In this document: in pieces, positions 30,465-39,320 of the stretch
How the letters are laid out: each line of letters begins with the position of its first letter
Position numbering within the stretch: the first letter of the stretch is position 1
NCBI GenBank assembly: GCA_002715965.1
Contig: PBAL01000008.1
Location: 70,762-134,761 of the forward strand
DNA from: Verrucomicrobiales bacterium
GTDB lineage: Bacteria; Verrucomicrobiota; Verrucomicrobiia; Limisphaerales; JAYPXF01
Length of the DNA stretch: 64,000 bases
Reading direction: 5' to 3'
The notes under the pieces: model-generated
The model's database searches: none
Told to the model about the DNA's origin: nothing
Seen by the model: the letters and a program-made list of their open reading frames with translations, nothing else
Translations under genes and position numbers: made by a program

Positions 30465-33191
30465 CTACGCCTTCTGAGTCACCGAAACCTGCGACTGTGA
30501 TTGCTTCCCATCAAACGCAGTCACAATGACTTTCACTCCGGCAGGCACATCAACCAGCCGAGTTGCTGACACATTTCCAGAAGCATCGCTTCGTGTCCCA
30601 CGAACCGGTCTGCCGTCCGCTCGAACAATCCGCACATCGGCATTGGCCAGTGTTTTCAACTCAGCGACCGTTGAGAGGGCCTCTCGTCCGGTAGCGGAAG
30701 CGTTTGTCTCCAAAGATCCTCCTCCACGTGGCGCTTCCTTGGGAGAATCGATCATGTTTCGAACGCGCAATCCGATCTCCGGATCTACTGCGGTCGGATC
30801 AAATTCCATTTCCAGGAAGTTCCAATAGAACGGATCACCTGCCTGGTGTGAGTTGAGTTTCGGATTCGCGTGTTCCCGATGATACAGCGCGGTTACCTCC
30901 AGGGGCCGCCCATCGTAATCTTTCATGTTGGGACCGAAGCCCGGAATTACTGCGCGCCCGCCGCTACGTCCAATCGGACCAAAGCTGCATTCGATCAGTC
31001 CGTGATCGGTGTTTTTCATGATGCAGCCGTTGTGAACGTCTCCATAGACCGTGACAATTCCGTCCCTCGAACCAAGCAATTCGATCACACGATTCGCACC
31101 GGCTGCAACCCAACCTGCGTAATCCGCGGCCACGCGATCCCGCTGTGGAAATGGTTTGTCCGTGTTGCTGTATTTCTTTCCGCCTGTCCAAACCGTGTGC
31201 ATGCCATTGATGCCCGTCAGGCAGATCAGCTTTGATGAATCGGTGCGCACCAACTCCTGCAACCAGGCAAACTGTTCCTCGCCCAACAAGCTGCGAGTCG
31301 GATCCGCACGGTCGTACAATTCATTGATATGTCCCCAGCCTTCGTCATCCCACATCTTCGTGTCCTGGCTCGAACGCCACAGCCGTGAGTCCAGAATTGC
31401 AAAGGTGAAATCGCGGTTCGGCATTTTCCACGCACGCCACTTCTTGGGGTTGATCAACGGATCAACTTCTTCGTCGCCGGTGATCAGGTGATGCACGATC
31501 TGGAAGTTACGGCGCATATAGTCGCGGTCCTGCCCCAGGCCATCCTTCAGTCGGATGACGATCTGTTCCGGACCCTTCACGTCGTCCATGCCGTAGTCAT
31601 GGTCGCCGGGATTGATCACATTCCAGTGACGCATCATCTGCCATCGGCTGGTCGGACCGCAGATCGACGCCACCACCGTCTTGTAGGCATCGTCCGTACT
31701 CGGTGGGTAGAGGACCAGTTCCATGTACCAGACGTCGTCTTCCCAGCACATGATCTGGAAATCGTAGTCATCAAAATGCCTATAGGCCTCAACCGTGGGT
31801 TGATCGCGAAACTGCCAGACATCTCCCCCTCCTTGAATCTTCAGGCCCGCATTCGTCCGCTGCTGCAGACCACTCGTGATCGCGTGGCAACTCAAACCGC
31901 ACATCTTGTATGGCGCCTTGAGCTGAGGAAGCCGTCCGACGTATTGCCCTGAGGCAGGCACATCCCCCACGTAGCCCGTTCCAGCTCCCGTGCCATCCGA
32001 TCCAATACGAGGATCCGACGTCACATCCTTGCCGTCTTTCCACACCGTGTAATACAAGGTCTTGCTCGCCGGATTGGCCGGCAATGTCGCGTGAATCGTC
32101 GCGGTGTTCCTCCGCCACTCGTGATTCACGATCTTCGCGCGTCCCGCAACCTTTACTTTTTTCCAGCCGCCGTTCGGGTTTGCTGAATCTGCGATACGAA
32201 TCTCAGCGCGCTCCCCGTCCGTCGCAAACAATCCAACAAACCGCAGCTGCCACTCTCCATTGATCTCCCTGAGTGTGTCTCCCAACGGGTAGCAGGTATA
32301 ACAATCAACTTCCCCCACCTTCAGAGGCTGGTTCTTGCCCGGCTCAACGTTCAGCTGGTTCACCGAGAAGTCAGCCAGGCCACGGCCCACAATCCCGACA
32401 AATCCTTCCGCACCGCGGGTTCCTGAACCTTGCGTCACCGACACTGAGTTCCCATCCGGACCGGTCATGGTCGCGGTGAGTTTCGTGTAGTTGTTCACTG
32501 GCTCGGCTGTGAGGGTGATCTCAATCACATCACCAGCCTTCAGTTTCGGAACATCCGCCAATCTTGCTTCACGCCCGCCTCGACCGCGGTTCTTCGCTTT
32601 GCCCACAAAACCAAATTTGCCGTTGTCGCTCCATGCTACAAACGATGCATTGCGCACCTTGTTGTAACTCTCAAAGAGATTCTTGGCTCCAAACGCAAAT
32701 CCCATCAGCGAATAGCCCGGCTGATACATTTTCCAGTTATCCGCGTCGCCCTCGCGTCGCACATCCACTTCACCGTGATAGGTGAATTTAGCTGAAACCG
32801 ACCAGGCTCCCTTGAAGTTCCAATCCTTTCGATAAATCACCCCGGGCGGCAGGGACGGATCATATTCTGTGGGCATCACCCCCCCATTGCGTCGATGCGT
32901 CTCGTAGTGAAATGGAAATCCCGTTGAGCGCGCACGATCGCCGTAGTTCCTGATTCGTCGGCGCAGGGCACTGCCCTTTATTTGCCAGAAACCGGGATTA
33001 AACGTCTCCCAACCCGGACCATGGCAGAGCGAATCCGGACCATCGAAACGAACCACCTTCTTCATGGAATCAACTGCGGCTTTACTCGTGGCCAACTGCG
33101 GCATGACGGCCGCCGTGGCAGCTGCCGCACCGGTGATCTTCAGGAATTCTCGACGACAGATTTCTCCCGCATTTTCTGGGGTGGAACTCAT
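30465..33191 (-). CDS. Tat-exported PhoD-like phosphatase with N-terminal sheet and C-terminal Ig-like domains
   Basis: 908 residues with a Tat signal (CRREFLKITGAAAATAAV, residues 12-29). Residues ~60-300 form a beta-rich, laminin-like part. The core (about 440-790) matches the metallophosphatase domain of alkaline phosphatase D: NVINPGDHDYGMDDVKG, AILDSRLWRSSQD and VYGDVHNGCIMKN, where Asp and His would bind metal. The C-terminus (DVRIVRADGRPVRGTRSDAS...) is an Ig-like/carboxypeptidase-regulatory fold. The enzyme would release phosphate from phosphomono- or diesters outside the cytoplasm. It is divergent from rlmN (77-base gap). Confidence 0.8.
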   Translation of the reverse strand: MSSTPENAGEICRREFLKITGAAAATAAVMPQLATSKAAVDSMKKVVRFDGPDSLCHGPGWETFNPGFWQIKGSALRRRIRNYGDRARSTGFPFHYETHRRNGGVMPTEYDPSLPPGVIYRKDWNFKGAWSVSAKFTYHGEVDVRREGDADNWKMYQPGYSLMGFAFGAKNLFESYNKVRNASFVAWSDNGKFGFVGKAKNRGRGGREARLADVPKLKAGDVIEITLTAEPVNNYTKLTATMTGPDGNSVSVTQGSGTRGAEGFVGIVGRGLADFSVNQLNVEPGKNQPLKVGEVDCYTCYPLGDTLREINGEWQLRFVGLFATDGERAEIRIADSANPNGGWKKVKVAGRAKIVNHEWRRNTATIHATLPANPASKTLYYTVWKDGKDVTSDPRIGSDGTGAGTGYVGDVPASGQYVGRLPQLKAPYKMCGLSCHAITSGLQQRTNAGLKIQGGGDVWQFRDQPTVEAYRHFDDYDFQIMCWEDDVWYMELVLYPPSTDDAYKTVVASICGPTSRWQMMRHWNVINPGDHDYGMDDVKGPEQIVIRLKDGLGQDRDYMRRNFQIVHHLITGDEEVDPLINPKKWRAWKMPNRDFTFAILDSRLWRSSQDTKMWDDEGWGHINELYDRADPTRSLLGEEQFAWLQELVRTDSSKLICLTGINGMHTVWTGGKKYSNTDKPFPQRDRVAADYAGWVAAGANRVIELLGSRDGIVTVYGDVHNGCIMKNTDHGLIECSFGPIGRSGGRAVIPGFGPNMKDYDGRPLEVTALYHREHANPKLNSHQAGDPFYWNFLEMEFDPTAVDPEIGLRVRNMIDSPKEAPRGGGSLETNASATGREALSTVAELKTLANADVRIVRADGRPVRGTRSDASGNVSATRLVDVPAGVKVIVTAFDGKQSQSQVSVTQKA

Positions 33192-33268
33192 GGCGGTGAG
33201 TCTTCCGAAGCACTCGGTGTTTTCAAGTCATTTGAATCAGGAGCACACCCCTTGCAGCAAGACCAGAA

Positions 33269-34348
33269 ATGAACCACGCTCCCTCAGTGCCTGTTGCTGC
33301 AGACAAGTTGATCCATCTGTTGGATCTGAGCTTCGACGAGCTATCCGCTCTGCTCGAAGACGCAGGCATTCGCCCCGTGCATACCGGCGCGTTGTGGCGA
33401 ACCCTCCACCGTGAATCCGCAACACCGCTCGCCGACTCAAACAAATTGCCACCCCCAGTCCGGCGGTGGCTGAATCAGTACCGCTTCGAAGTGGCCATCG
33501 ATCAACCCACCCTCATATCGGAAATCGAAAGTTCAGATGGCTACACGCGCAAGCTGCTTCTACGGCTTGAGGACGGACATGAGATCGAAACCGTCATCAT
33601 GGGCTACCCAGGCCGATTTACGGTCTGCCTCAGCACACAGGTGGGTTGCGCGATGGGCTGTGTCTTTTGCGCGACAGGGCAGATGGGTTTCACCCGCCAG
33701 CTACGAGTGGGAGAAATCGTGGCCCAAGTTCACTCCGCGCAACAGGTCTTGAATCGATCCGGTAACACCGGCCTGCGCAATGCGGTTCTCATGGGCATGG
33801 GTGAACCGCTTCACAATTACGACGCATCCATCAAGGCCATGCAGATCGTATGCGACAATCGTGGCATCGGACTTGGCGAGTCCCGAATCACCATTAGTAG
33901 CGTTGGTGTGGTTCCGGCCATCCGGCGATTCGCGGATGAAAAGCACGGCTTCAATCTTGCGGTCAGCCTGCATGCCAGCAACGACACCGAGCGGGTTGCA
34001 TTGATTCCCGTCAATCAACGCTGGCCGATCACCGATATCCTCGACTCCTGCCGCTACTACACGGAAACCACCGGTAAACGTGTCTTGTTCGGCTGGACAC
34101 TGATTGACGGAAAGAACGATTCCCCAGACGAGGCGCGACGGGTAGCCAATCTCCTCAAAGGACAAGACGCACACGTGAACCTGATCCGTCTCAACCCCAC
34201 CGACGGTTTCGGCGGATCGGCCAGTGCCAGGACTGCCGCAGAAACCTTTTCCGACATCATCCAGGAGTCAGGCATCCCGTGCACGCTTCGACAACGTCGT
34301 GGCATCGACGTGGCAGCCGGCTGCGGGCAACTCGCGGCAAAGCAGTAG
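33269..34348 (+). CDS. rlmN: Radical SAM rRNA/tRNA adenine-C2 methyltransferase RlmN
   Basis: 359 residues. The radical SAM cluster motif CAMGCVFC uses Cys127, Cys131 and Cys134, followed by ATGQMGF. Further RlmN/Cfr features are GMGEPLHNYD, SSVGVVPAIRR, LAVSLHAS and the C-terminal catalytic Cys in RRGIDVAAGCGQL; the second conserved Cys is in IPCTLRQRRG. It methylates C2 of A2503 in 23S rRNA and A37 in some tRNAs. Cfr is similar, but methylates C8; the housekeeping context and normal length favour RlmN. The start at 33269 gives the usual N-terminal domain. Confidence 0.92.
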   Translation: MNHAPSVPVAADKLIHLLDLSFDELSALLEDAGIRPVHTGALWRTLHRESATPLADSNKLPPPVRRWLNQYRFEVAIDQPTLISEIESSDGYTRKLLLRLEDGHEIETVIMGYPGRFTVCLSTQVGCAMGCVFCATGQMGFTRQLRVGEIVAQVHSAQQVLNRSGNTGLRNAVLMGMGEPLHNYDASIKAMQIVCDNRGIGLGESRITISSVGVVPAIRRFADEKHGFNLAVSLHASNDTERVALIPVNQRWPITDILDSCRYYTETTGKRVLFGWTLIDGKNDSPDEARRVANLLKGQDAHVNLIRLNPTDGFGGSASARTAAETFSDIIQESGIPCTLRQRRGIDVAAGCGQLAAKQ

Positions 34349-34394
34349 GTGTTCGTGTTTTTCGTGTCCTTCACGGGCAACTTTAGTATTCACT

Positions 34395-35618
34395 ATGACC
34401 GCCATGACTGAATCGAGTTCCCAGCCAGAACCCGAGCATTCTCCCGCACGCAAGAAGGGCAAACCTTCCCTCCCACTCATCATTGTAATGTCGGTGATCC
34501 TCGTCATGGTCCTGTTCAAGCAGGACAGCATTCGCGCCGAGGCCGAATTGCGCGGGTTGATCGACTCAGAAGCGCCAAACCCGGAACTCCTCGCCAGGCT
34601 CGTCAAACAATCTGATGAACCATCAAAGATCCTCCTGCGTGTCTGGCGCTCTGGAAAGATTCCTCATCGCTGGGAAGTGCTCGATTACATCAACCGGCAA
34701 TTGATCGGTAACAAGCAACTGCTCGATGACGCCGAAGACATTATCGCTGAAGCGCCCTTGGACCGAGACATCACCACACGCCTCCTCGGTCTCAATTTGA
34801 TGCGGTTGGTGGAGCACCCGGGCTGGGTCACCTACTCCCGTTACCAACTGGAAGACCCCGACCCCGAGATGCGCAAGCACGGCCTCGACATGCTCGGTCG
34901 TGGTTCTGCCAGCAATTCACTGGCCGATGTGGTGGAACGCTTTAACGACATCGAACCGGAGGTGCGGGAGAAAGCCCGCAAAGTGTTCGAACTACTGACC
35001 GGTATTGGCCCTCGCCCAGAGGATGCACCCGCGGGATACCCCAGCGACCCGGCCCGTTCCTGGTGGGGAACGAATTATCTCAACTACCCAAAGGCCGATC
35101 TTCCAAAACCCAGCCGCCTGACGCACGCGATCGATCTGGGCAAAGTCCAGCTGCTGGACACCAATGGCGCGCCTCTCTCCGTTTCATCTTTCAGCGGGAA
35201 GCCCGCGCTGCTGGGGCTCTTCGCCAGTTGGTCGTTCCAATCCACACTCGCGCTTCGAGAATTGTCCAAAGTGCAGGCCAGCATGAGCAATTCCCTGATC
35301 GTCCGTGCTGTCTGCGTCGATGCCGTCCCCGGCGTGAAACACGATCACACCCCGGGCGCAGATACAAACAACTCGCCTGTCTTGACTGATGCGGAATTTG
35401 CCGGCTTGCAGAAGAAAATTGCCGGTCTTGTGAAGCAGAATCGGCTGCAATACCCCTACCTCTTCGACCGCGGGGGCGAACTGACGCGAAAGGTAGAGGG
35501 AAGTGAACTCCCCACCTTCATCATCATCGGTCGCGATTCGAAACTGATCCGCCGATTCGCAGGTGGCCGTTCGGCCTCTGCATTCACCAATATCATCCAA
35601 ACCATCGTCACGGATTGA
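34395..35618 (+). CDS. Membrane-anchored thioredoxin-fold protein lacking the CxxC site
   Basis: 407 residues from the ATG at 34395; the frame opens 57 codons earlier, but that part overlaps rlmN. A signal-anchor helix (LPLIIVMSVILVMVLF, residues ~27-42) is followed by helices resembling HEAT repeats (100-200) and a TlpA/AhpC-type thioredoxin fold (from ~250): LLGLFASWSFQSTLALREL and LPTFIIIGRDSKLIRRF. Where TlpA has WCxPC the sequence is WSFQS, so both redox cysteines are gone. It should be a binding or scaffold protein. It follows rlmN by 46 bases and may share its transcript. Confidence 0.75.
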   Translation: MTAMTESSSQPEPEHSPARKKGKPSLPLIIVMSVILVMVLFKQDSIRAEAELRGLIDSEAPNPELLARLVKQSDEPSKILLRVWRSGKIPHRWEVLDYINRQLIGNKQLLDDAEDIIAEAPLDRDITTRLLGLNLMRLVEHPGWVTYSRYQLEDPDPEMRKHGLDMLGRGSASNSLADVVERFNDIEPEVREKARKVFELLTGIGPRPEDAPAGYPSDPARSWWGTNYLNYPKADLPKPSRLTHAIDLGKVQLLDTNGAPLSVSSFSGKPALLGLFASWSFQSTLALRELSKVQASMSNSLIVRAVCVDAVPGVKHDHTPGADTNNSPVLTDAEFAGLQKKIAGLVKQNRLQYPYLFDRGGELTRKVEGSELPTFIIIGRDSKLIRRFAGGRSASAFTNIIQTIVTD

Positions 35619-35639
35619 CGCCGTCGATCCTGTTGGTCG

Positions 35640-35792
35640 GACCGAATTCCTGCTTTGGTTTGAGCGTCCTCCCGCGGGCTGTTACCGTCCCTTTGAGGAT
35701 GTCGAGGCAGCTTTGCTGCAATTGCGTGACGCAGGGTTCAAGCTGGGTGTGTTGACCAATTGCGATGAAGACCTGTTTGAGAAAACTCATTG
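35640..35792 (+). pseudogene. Haloacid dehalogenase-like hydrolase fragment
   Basis: About 50 codons read RPPAGCYRPFEDVEAALLQL and LGVLTNCDEDLFEKTH, which is the second (Ser/Thr) motif region of HAD-type haloacid dehalogenases. There is no first motif (DxDGT) and nothing after; around 35785 the sequence passes directly into a CheA fragment on the other strand. A leftover internal piece of a gene. Confidence 0.6.
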
Positions 35793-36045
35793 TCTGTTCG
35801 CCAATCGCTTCGAAGCCGTCCTCCATGGCATGGGCCACGCGGACGCGACGTCGAGGTCCACGATGCGTCCGGCGCCCTTGATGGAGTGCTCAGCGCGCAT
35901 GCGAGATGCAAGAACTCCATCGTCGGTTGGGTTCTCTTCCAACGCCAGGAGCGACGATGTCATCAACTGCTTCTGGTTCTCGACCTCGCTCTTGAAGAGG
36001 TCGAGCATCGAGAAGCTGCTGAGATCGTCTGAACCGGAGTTGTCA
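35785..36045 (-). pseudogene. CheA (Hpt domain) remnant with frameshift
   Basis: The minus-strand frame reads DDLSSFSMLDLFKSEVENQ and RAEHSIKGAGRIVDLDVAS, the start of a CheA-type histidine phosphotransfer domain with the phospho-accepting His in EHSIKGAGRIV. After DVAS the frame shifts by one base: the continuation RVAHAMEDGFEAIGEQ, typical of CheA, is found in the neighbouring frame. Beyond about 35785 the sequence ends against the HAD fragment. The kinase, CheW-like and receiver domains are missing. Confidence 0.72.
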
Positions 36046-36181
36046 CTACACGAGACTTTGACTGACGGCCTTGAACAGCGTCTGATGATGAAGGATGTGA
36101 ACCCGGATCGGAGCCGCCCGTGCCTCTCGATTCGTTTCCGGTGGCAGGTCTGGTGAAACTGTTTGAGCGCGTCCGGCTGGC

Positions 36182-36580
36182 TTATGGTGGCATGACCTGA
36201 ATGACCGCTTCCTCCTCGTCGATCAAGTCCCGGTGCAATTCGAACAGGCTCTCCGCAATATCCTGCAAGACCGGGTCTGCGATTTCCGTGGGATTGAAGC
36301 CCTTTACCGAGGCTTCGATTTTTTCGGGTTCCTCTTTGCGTTGGTCGGGCGACGCGAACTCCTTTTCAATCAGGCGATTGATGTGGTCGTCACGGGTCTT
36401 CAGGTCGGCGCGCATGTCGCGGGCAAAGCGAACCGCCTCGATTTCGCGCTGAATCTGCTGATGCTGAAATGCCTCGTTTTCCTTGCCAATCCATCAGATG
36501 AGCACCGCACCGGACAAGCCCAACACGGCAAAGATCGCCAACCCAATATTAAGCCTCCAGAAAATGGGCAGGATTTTCAT
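36182..36580 (-). pseudogene. N-terminal remnant of a membrane sensor/chemoreceptor with in-frame TGA
   Basis: From the ATG at 36578-36580 the frame encodes one membrane helix (LNIGLAIFAVLGLSGAVLI) then a TGA at 36494-36496, followed in the same frame by WIGKENEAFQHQQIQREIEA and 90 more residues of charged helix ending at 36182. A TGG at the TGA position would join the two parts (VLI-W-WIGKEN). The helix-plus-coil layout fits the start of a chemoreceptor or sensor kinase; HAMP and signalling domains are missing. A CheA fragment lies just downstream on the same strand, so the two may be parts of one decayed chemosensory cluster. Confidence 0.6.
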
Positions 36581-36734
36581 GTGGGATTGTCCTGCTGCCG
36601 TGCCGGATGGTTTCGAATACGGCCAGAGGGGGATAGACGAATTCAGTTGTGCGACAAGGCGATTGTCCGGCGTGAAGGGCAGCCGGTATTCGAATTGACC
36701 CGCCGGGGAGGCGAATCCTACCGTTCGGGTTGAA

Positions 36735-37817
36735 ATGGATGTCCGCCCTGTCAAGTTGTTGCATGTGCTTGGTGGGTTGAACCTGAAGGGAGGGGCAGAG
36801 GCAGTGGTTCGGCAGTGGATGGCGGAAGCAATCCCGGGTGTGGAACAGCGTCTCTGGATGCATCACGAATTCACAGGCGAGGACGACCGAACCGTCAGTG
36901 CTGGGATCGCCCGATCGGTGAACCGGTCCATTTTGTGGGACGCGCTGAATGGTGTGATCGAAGGGGTTACGCTCATCCGTTGGTTGCGCTGCCAGGAGCA
37001 CGGATTCGTGCTTCAGGCACATTCTCGAGTGGGACAGATCGCGGCCGTGATGGCGGGTTTCTGGTTGTTGTGTCCGGTGGTGCTCCATATGCACGTACTA
37101 CCGGGTCAGACTTGGATTTATCGATTCCTGGCTTGGATCTCGAATGCGCGATTCCTGTTCAACTCCGCGAAAACCTGCCGTCATTTTGGTGGCTCTCCGG
37201 AGCGAAGCATGATTGTGCAGCCGGACATTGAATGGCCGAAGCGCTGCAAAGAGAAGGGTCGGGGGCGAACGCGGTTTGTTGCCGCGAGCGCATTTGTGCC
37301 CGGAAAGAACCTCGTCGAGCTGGTGAAGGCACTCCGACCGGTCCGTTCGGAAGGACTCGATGTGGAACTTCACCTGGTCGGGCTGCGGAATGATCCTGCC
37401 AACGCATATGAACGGGAGGTGATTCAAAATTGCGCTGCGCTTGAGCACGTCACGCTGCACGAGTGGAACTCGGACTGGTATGCGGAGTTGAAGAGCGATG
37501 ACATTTTCGTTCACCTGGGACAGCCCGAGTCGTTTGGAATCGTGATGCTCGAAGCCTTCGCGAGGGGATGTCGATTGGTGGTGTTGCGCGAAACGTTTCT
37601 GGATGAGTTCCCACACGGAGAACGATTTGCCGGCATCGAGCGCGCTGCGTCCATCGTGCCCGATCGAGTGGCTGCCGCGATGATTCGGGCTGCGCGAACG
37701 GCACACGATCCGAAGCTCATGGCGCGACGGTCTGCGCTGCGCGCGCGGTTTGGATTGAAGGGGCGATTGAACGAGATCTCCAACTGGATCCTGGAAATTC
37801 CTCAATGCACACAATGA
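36735..37817 (+). CDS. GT4-family glycosyltransferase
   Basis: 360 residues in the GT-B fold. The N-terminal part begins KLLHVLGGLNLKGGAEAVVRQW, like many GT4 enzymes that bind the acceptor, and the C-terminal part has RFVAASAFVPGKNLVELVKAL, then the nucleotide-sugar binding block HLGQPESFGIVMLEAFARGCR, with the E-x7-E pattern (Glu in QPESFG and in MLEAFA). It would add a sugar to a lipid or polysaccharide precursor at the inner face of the membrane. It overlaps the next gene by 13 bases, so the two are co-translated and probably act in one pathway. Confidence 0.88.
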   Translation: MDVRPVKLLHVLGGLNLKGGAEAVVRQWMAEAIPGVEQRLWMHHEFTGEDDRTVSAGIARSVNRSILWDALNGVIEGVTLIRWLRCQEHGFVLQAHSRVGQIAAVMAGFWLLCPVVLHMHVLPGQTWIYRFLAWISNARFLFNSAKTCRHFGGSPERSMIVQPDIEWPKRCKEKGRGRTRFVAASAFVPGKNLVELVKALRPVRSEGLDVELHLVGLRNDPANAYEREVIQNCAALEHVTLHEWNSDWYAELKSDDIFVHLGQPESFGIVMLEAFARGCRLVVLRETFLDEFPHGERFAGIERAASIVPDRVAAAMIRAARTAHDPKLMARRSALRARFGLKGRLNEISNWILEIPQCTQ

Positions 37818-38992
37818 ACATCTGCTCGGAAAAGCGGGGATTGATCGCGGGCATCTGCTTTGGTGCTGCCGCAGTTTGCCTGCTGATGGCACTGCTCGGT
37901 CCTGCTCGCGTCTGGTCTCTCTGGTGCATCCCACAACAAACCCCTCACTTCGCCGACCTGCGCATTGTTGCGGGAGGAGCGGAATCGGCCGCGCAGGGAT
38001 TCGATCCACTGGTTCAAAACCCGAAGGACCCATGGGAGCGGCCATTGAATTATCCCCGCATCTGGACCGAACTTCAGCACGTCGGCTTCGATCAGTCTCA
38101 TGTCACGATCACCGGAGTCGCGTTGGTCGTCCTGTTCATTTTGGGCCTAATCATCGCAGTGCCGAAGAGCGATGCACTCGGAACGGCGATGGTTCTTGCG
38201 GCTGTCTTCTCGCCTGCCGTCATGCTTGGCATGGAACGTGGGAATATAGACCTGCTGATGTTCTTCATGATCGCTGTCTCGCTAGCGCTGTTTCGTAAAA
38301 ATGAAACAGCGTCGTTCATCGGAATCATGCTGGCGTTCGTAATGAAGATATTCCCTGTATTCGTCATGGGGGTGTTCCTTGGCTCGAAGAACCTTCGGCG
38401 TTGGTTTATCACGTCGCTCGTCGTGGGTGGTGTTTACGTGGCACTGATCGCATGCGACCTTCCACTGATCAGTGCCGCGACCTTGATGGGGGACACGCTC
38501 TCCTACGGGATGAATGTTCTGTGGAACAAGGCGATGAGCGTCAACGCGAGTGTTGGCACGTTGGTCAAATACGGATCGTACCTCATGGTGTTACTTGTCG
38601 GAGTTTTCGCCATTTCCGCTTCAAGATCTGAGTTCACCGAAGAACCCTCAACAAGTCTGGACGCATTCCGTGTGGGCGCGGCCGTCTACGTGGGAACATT
38701 CCTGTTGGGCAACAACTGGGACTACCGTCTCATGTTCCTGATTCCCGCGATTCCTCAATTGCGATACTGGTCCGCCAGTTCCATGGTTTTCGTCCGACGT
38801 ATCTCGAAACTGATGCTCCTAGCGCTTGCTATGTCACTCTGGCACCTGCCGTTGGATGCCTTGCTGGACCTCATTCCGGGCGGAAACTACCTCGGGTTTG
38901 CTTTGGACGAGATGGCAAATTGGACCCTGTTTGGAGGCCTCGCATGGTTGCTGGCTCGCGGTGTCTTCCCTGTCGCACCGAGTGATACGTGA
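37805..38992 (+). CDS. GT87-like (DUF2029) polytopic membrane glycosyltransferase
   Basis: 395 residues with about ten membrane helices (GLIAGICFGAAAVCLLMALL, VALVVLFILGLIIAV, LLMFFMIAVSLALF, FVMGVFLGS). The first periplasmic loop contains acidic residues (FADLRIVAGGAE), and GMERGNIDLLMFFM matches the GT87 mannosyltransferase motif (N-x-[DN]). GT87 enzymes transfer sugars from polyprenol-phosphate on the outer side of the membrane. The overlap with the GT4 gene supports a joint role in cell-surface glycan synthesis. Substrate unknown. Confidence 0.7.
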   Translation: MHTMNICSEKRGLIAGICFGAAAVCLLMALLGPARVWSLWCIPQQTPHFADLRIVAGGAESAAQGFDPLVQNPKDPWERPLNYPRIWTELQHVGFDQSHVTITGVALVVLFILGLIIAVPKSDALGTAMVLAAVFSPAVMLGMERGNIDLLMFFMIAVSLALFRKNETASFIGIMLAFVMKIFPVFVMGVFLGSKNLRRWFITSLVVGGVYVALIACDLPLISAATLMGDTLSYGMNVLWNKAMSVNASVGTLVKYGSYLMVLLVGVFAISASRSEFTEEPSTSLDAFRVGAAVYVGTFLLGNNWDYRLMFLIPAIPQLRYWSASSMVFVRRISKLMLLALAMSLWHLPLDALLDLIPGGNYLGFALDEMANWTLFGGLAWLLARGVFPVAPSDT

Positions 38993-39134
38993 TATTGCGT
39001 ATTGCTCGCGCAAGGCGGCTTGTTCAGGATGTTGAAATCGAGAGGATTGGGAAAATCGTGCATGTGTTTTGCTCCGACTGAACATCATTTGGTTGTTCTC
39101 GCGTTAGCGACGCAGCGATATCCTGCCACCTTAC
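38993..39134. other. Intergenic DNA before the transposase scrap
   Basis: No reading frame, hairpin terminator or RNA gene is recognisable between the GT87 gene and the IS256 fragment. Together with 39135-39320 it makes a gap of 328 bases between genes. Confidence 0.35.
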
Positions 39135-39278
39135 CTGCGTCGGGTGGCGGTGGGCGATGGTCAAAGGGAAAGCAAACTCTCTTGGCAGGAACTGCCACGC
39201 GATCTCAAACAGTGCGGACTGACCCACGCGCCCAAGGTGGCCATCGGTGACGGAGCGCTCGGCTGCTGGGCGCCTTTC
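39135..39278 (+). mobile_element. IS256-family (mutator-type) transposase fragment
   Basis: The plus-strand frame reads VAVGDGQRESKLSWQELPRD and GLTHAPKVAIGDGALGCW, matching the IS256 transposase core that normally reads ADGYRES..SW.ELLLDLK.RGL..APKLA.GDGALGFW, including the catalytic Asp in GDGALG. Only about 45 codons remain; the rest of the transposase and the terminal repeats are gone. The sequence then passes without a stop into the leader of the sialidase gene at 39321. An old insertion scar. Confidence 0.7.
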
Positions 39279-39320
39279 GGACTTGAACCGGCGGGAATTC
39301 GATTCCTAATAGGCAGCGCC

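Noticed and set aside
39275..39320. tRNA-like stretch (GGACTTGAACC resembling a reversed T-arm) between the IS256 scrap and the sialidase gene
   Set aside because: The T-stem pairs only three of five positions and no anticodon arm or acceptor stem can be built; similarity is not enough for a tRNA or an attachment site.
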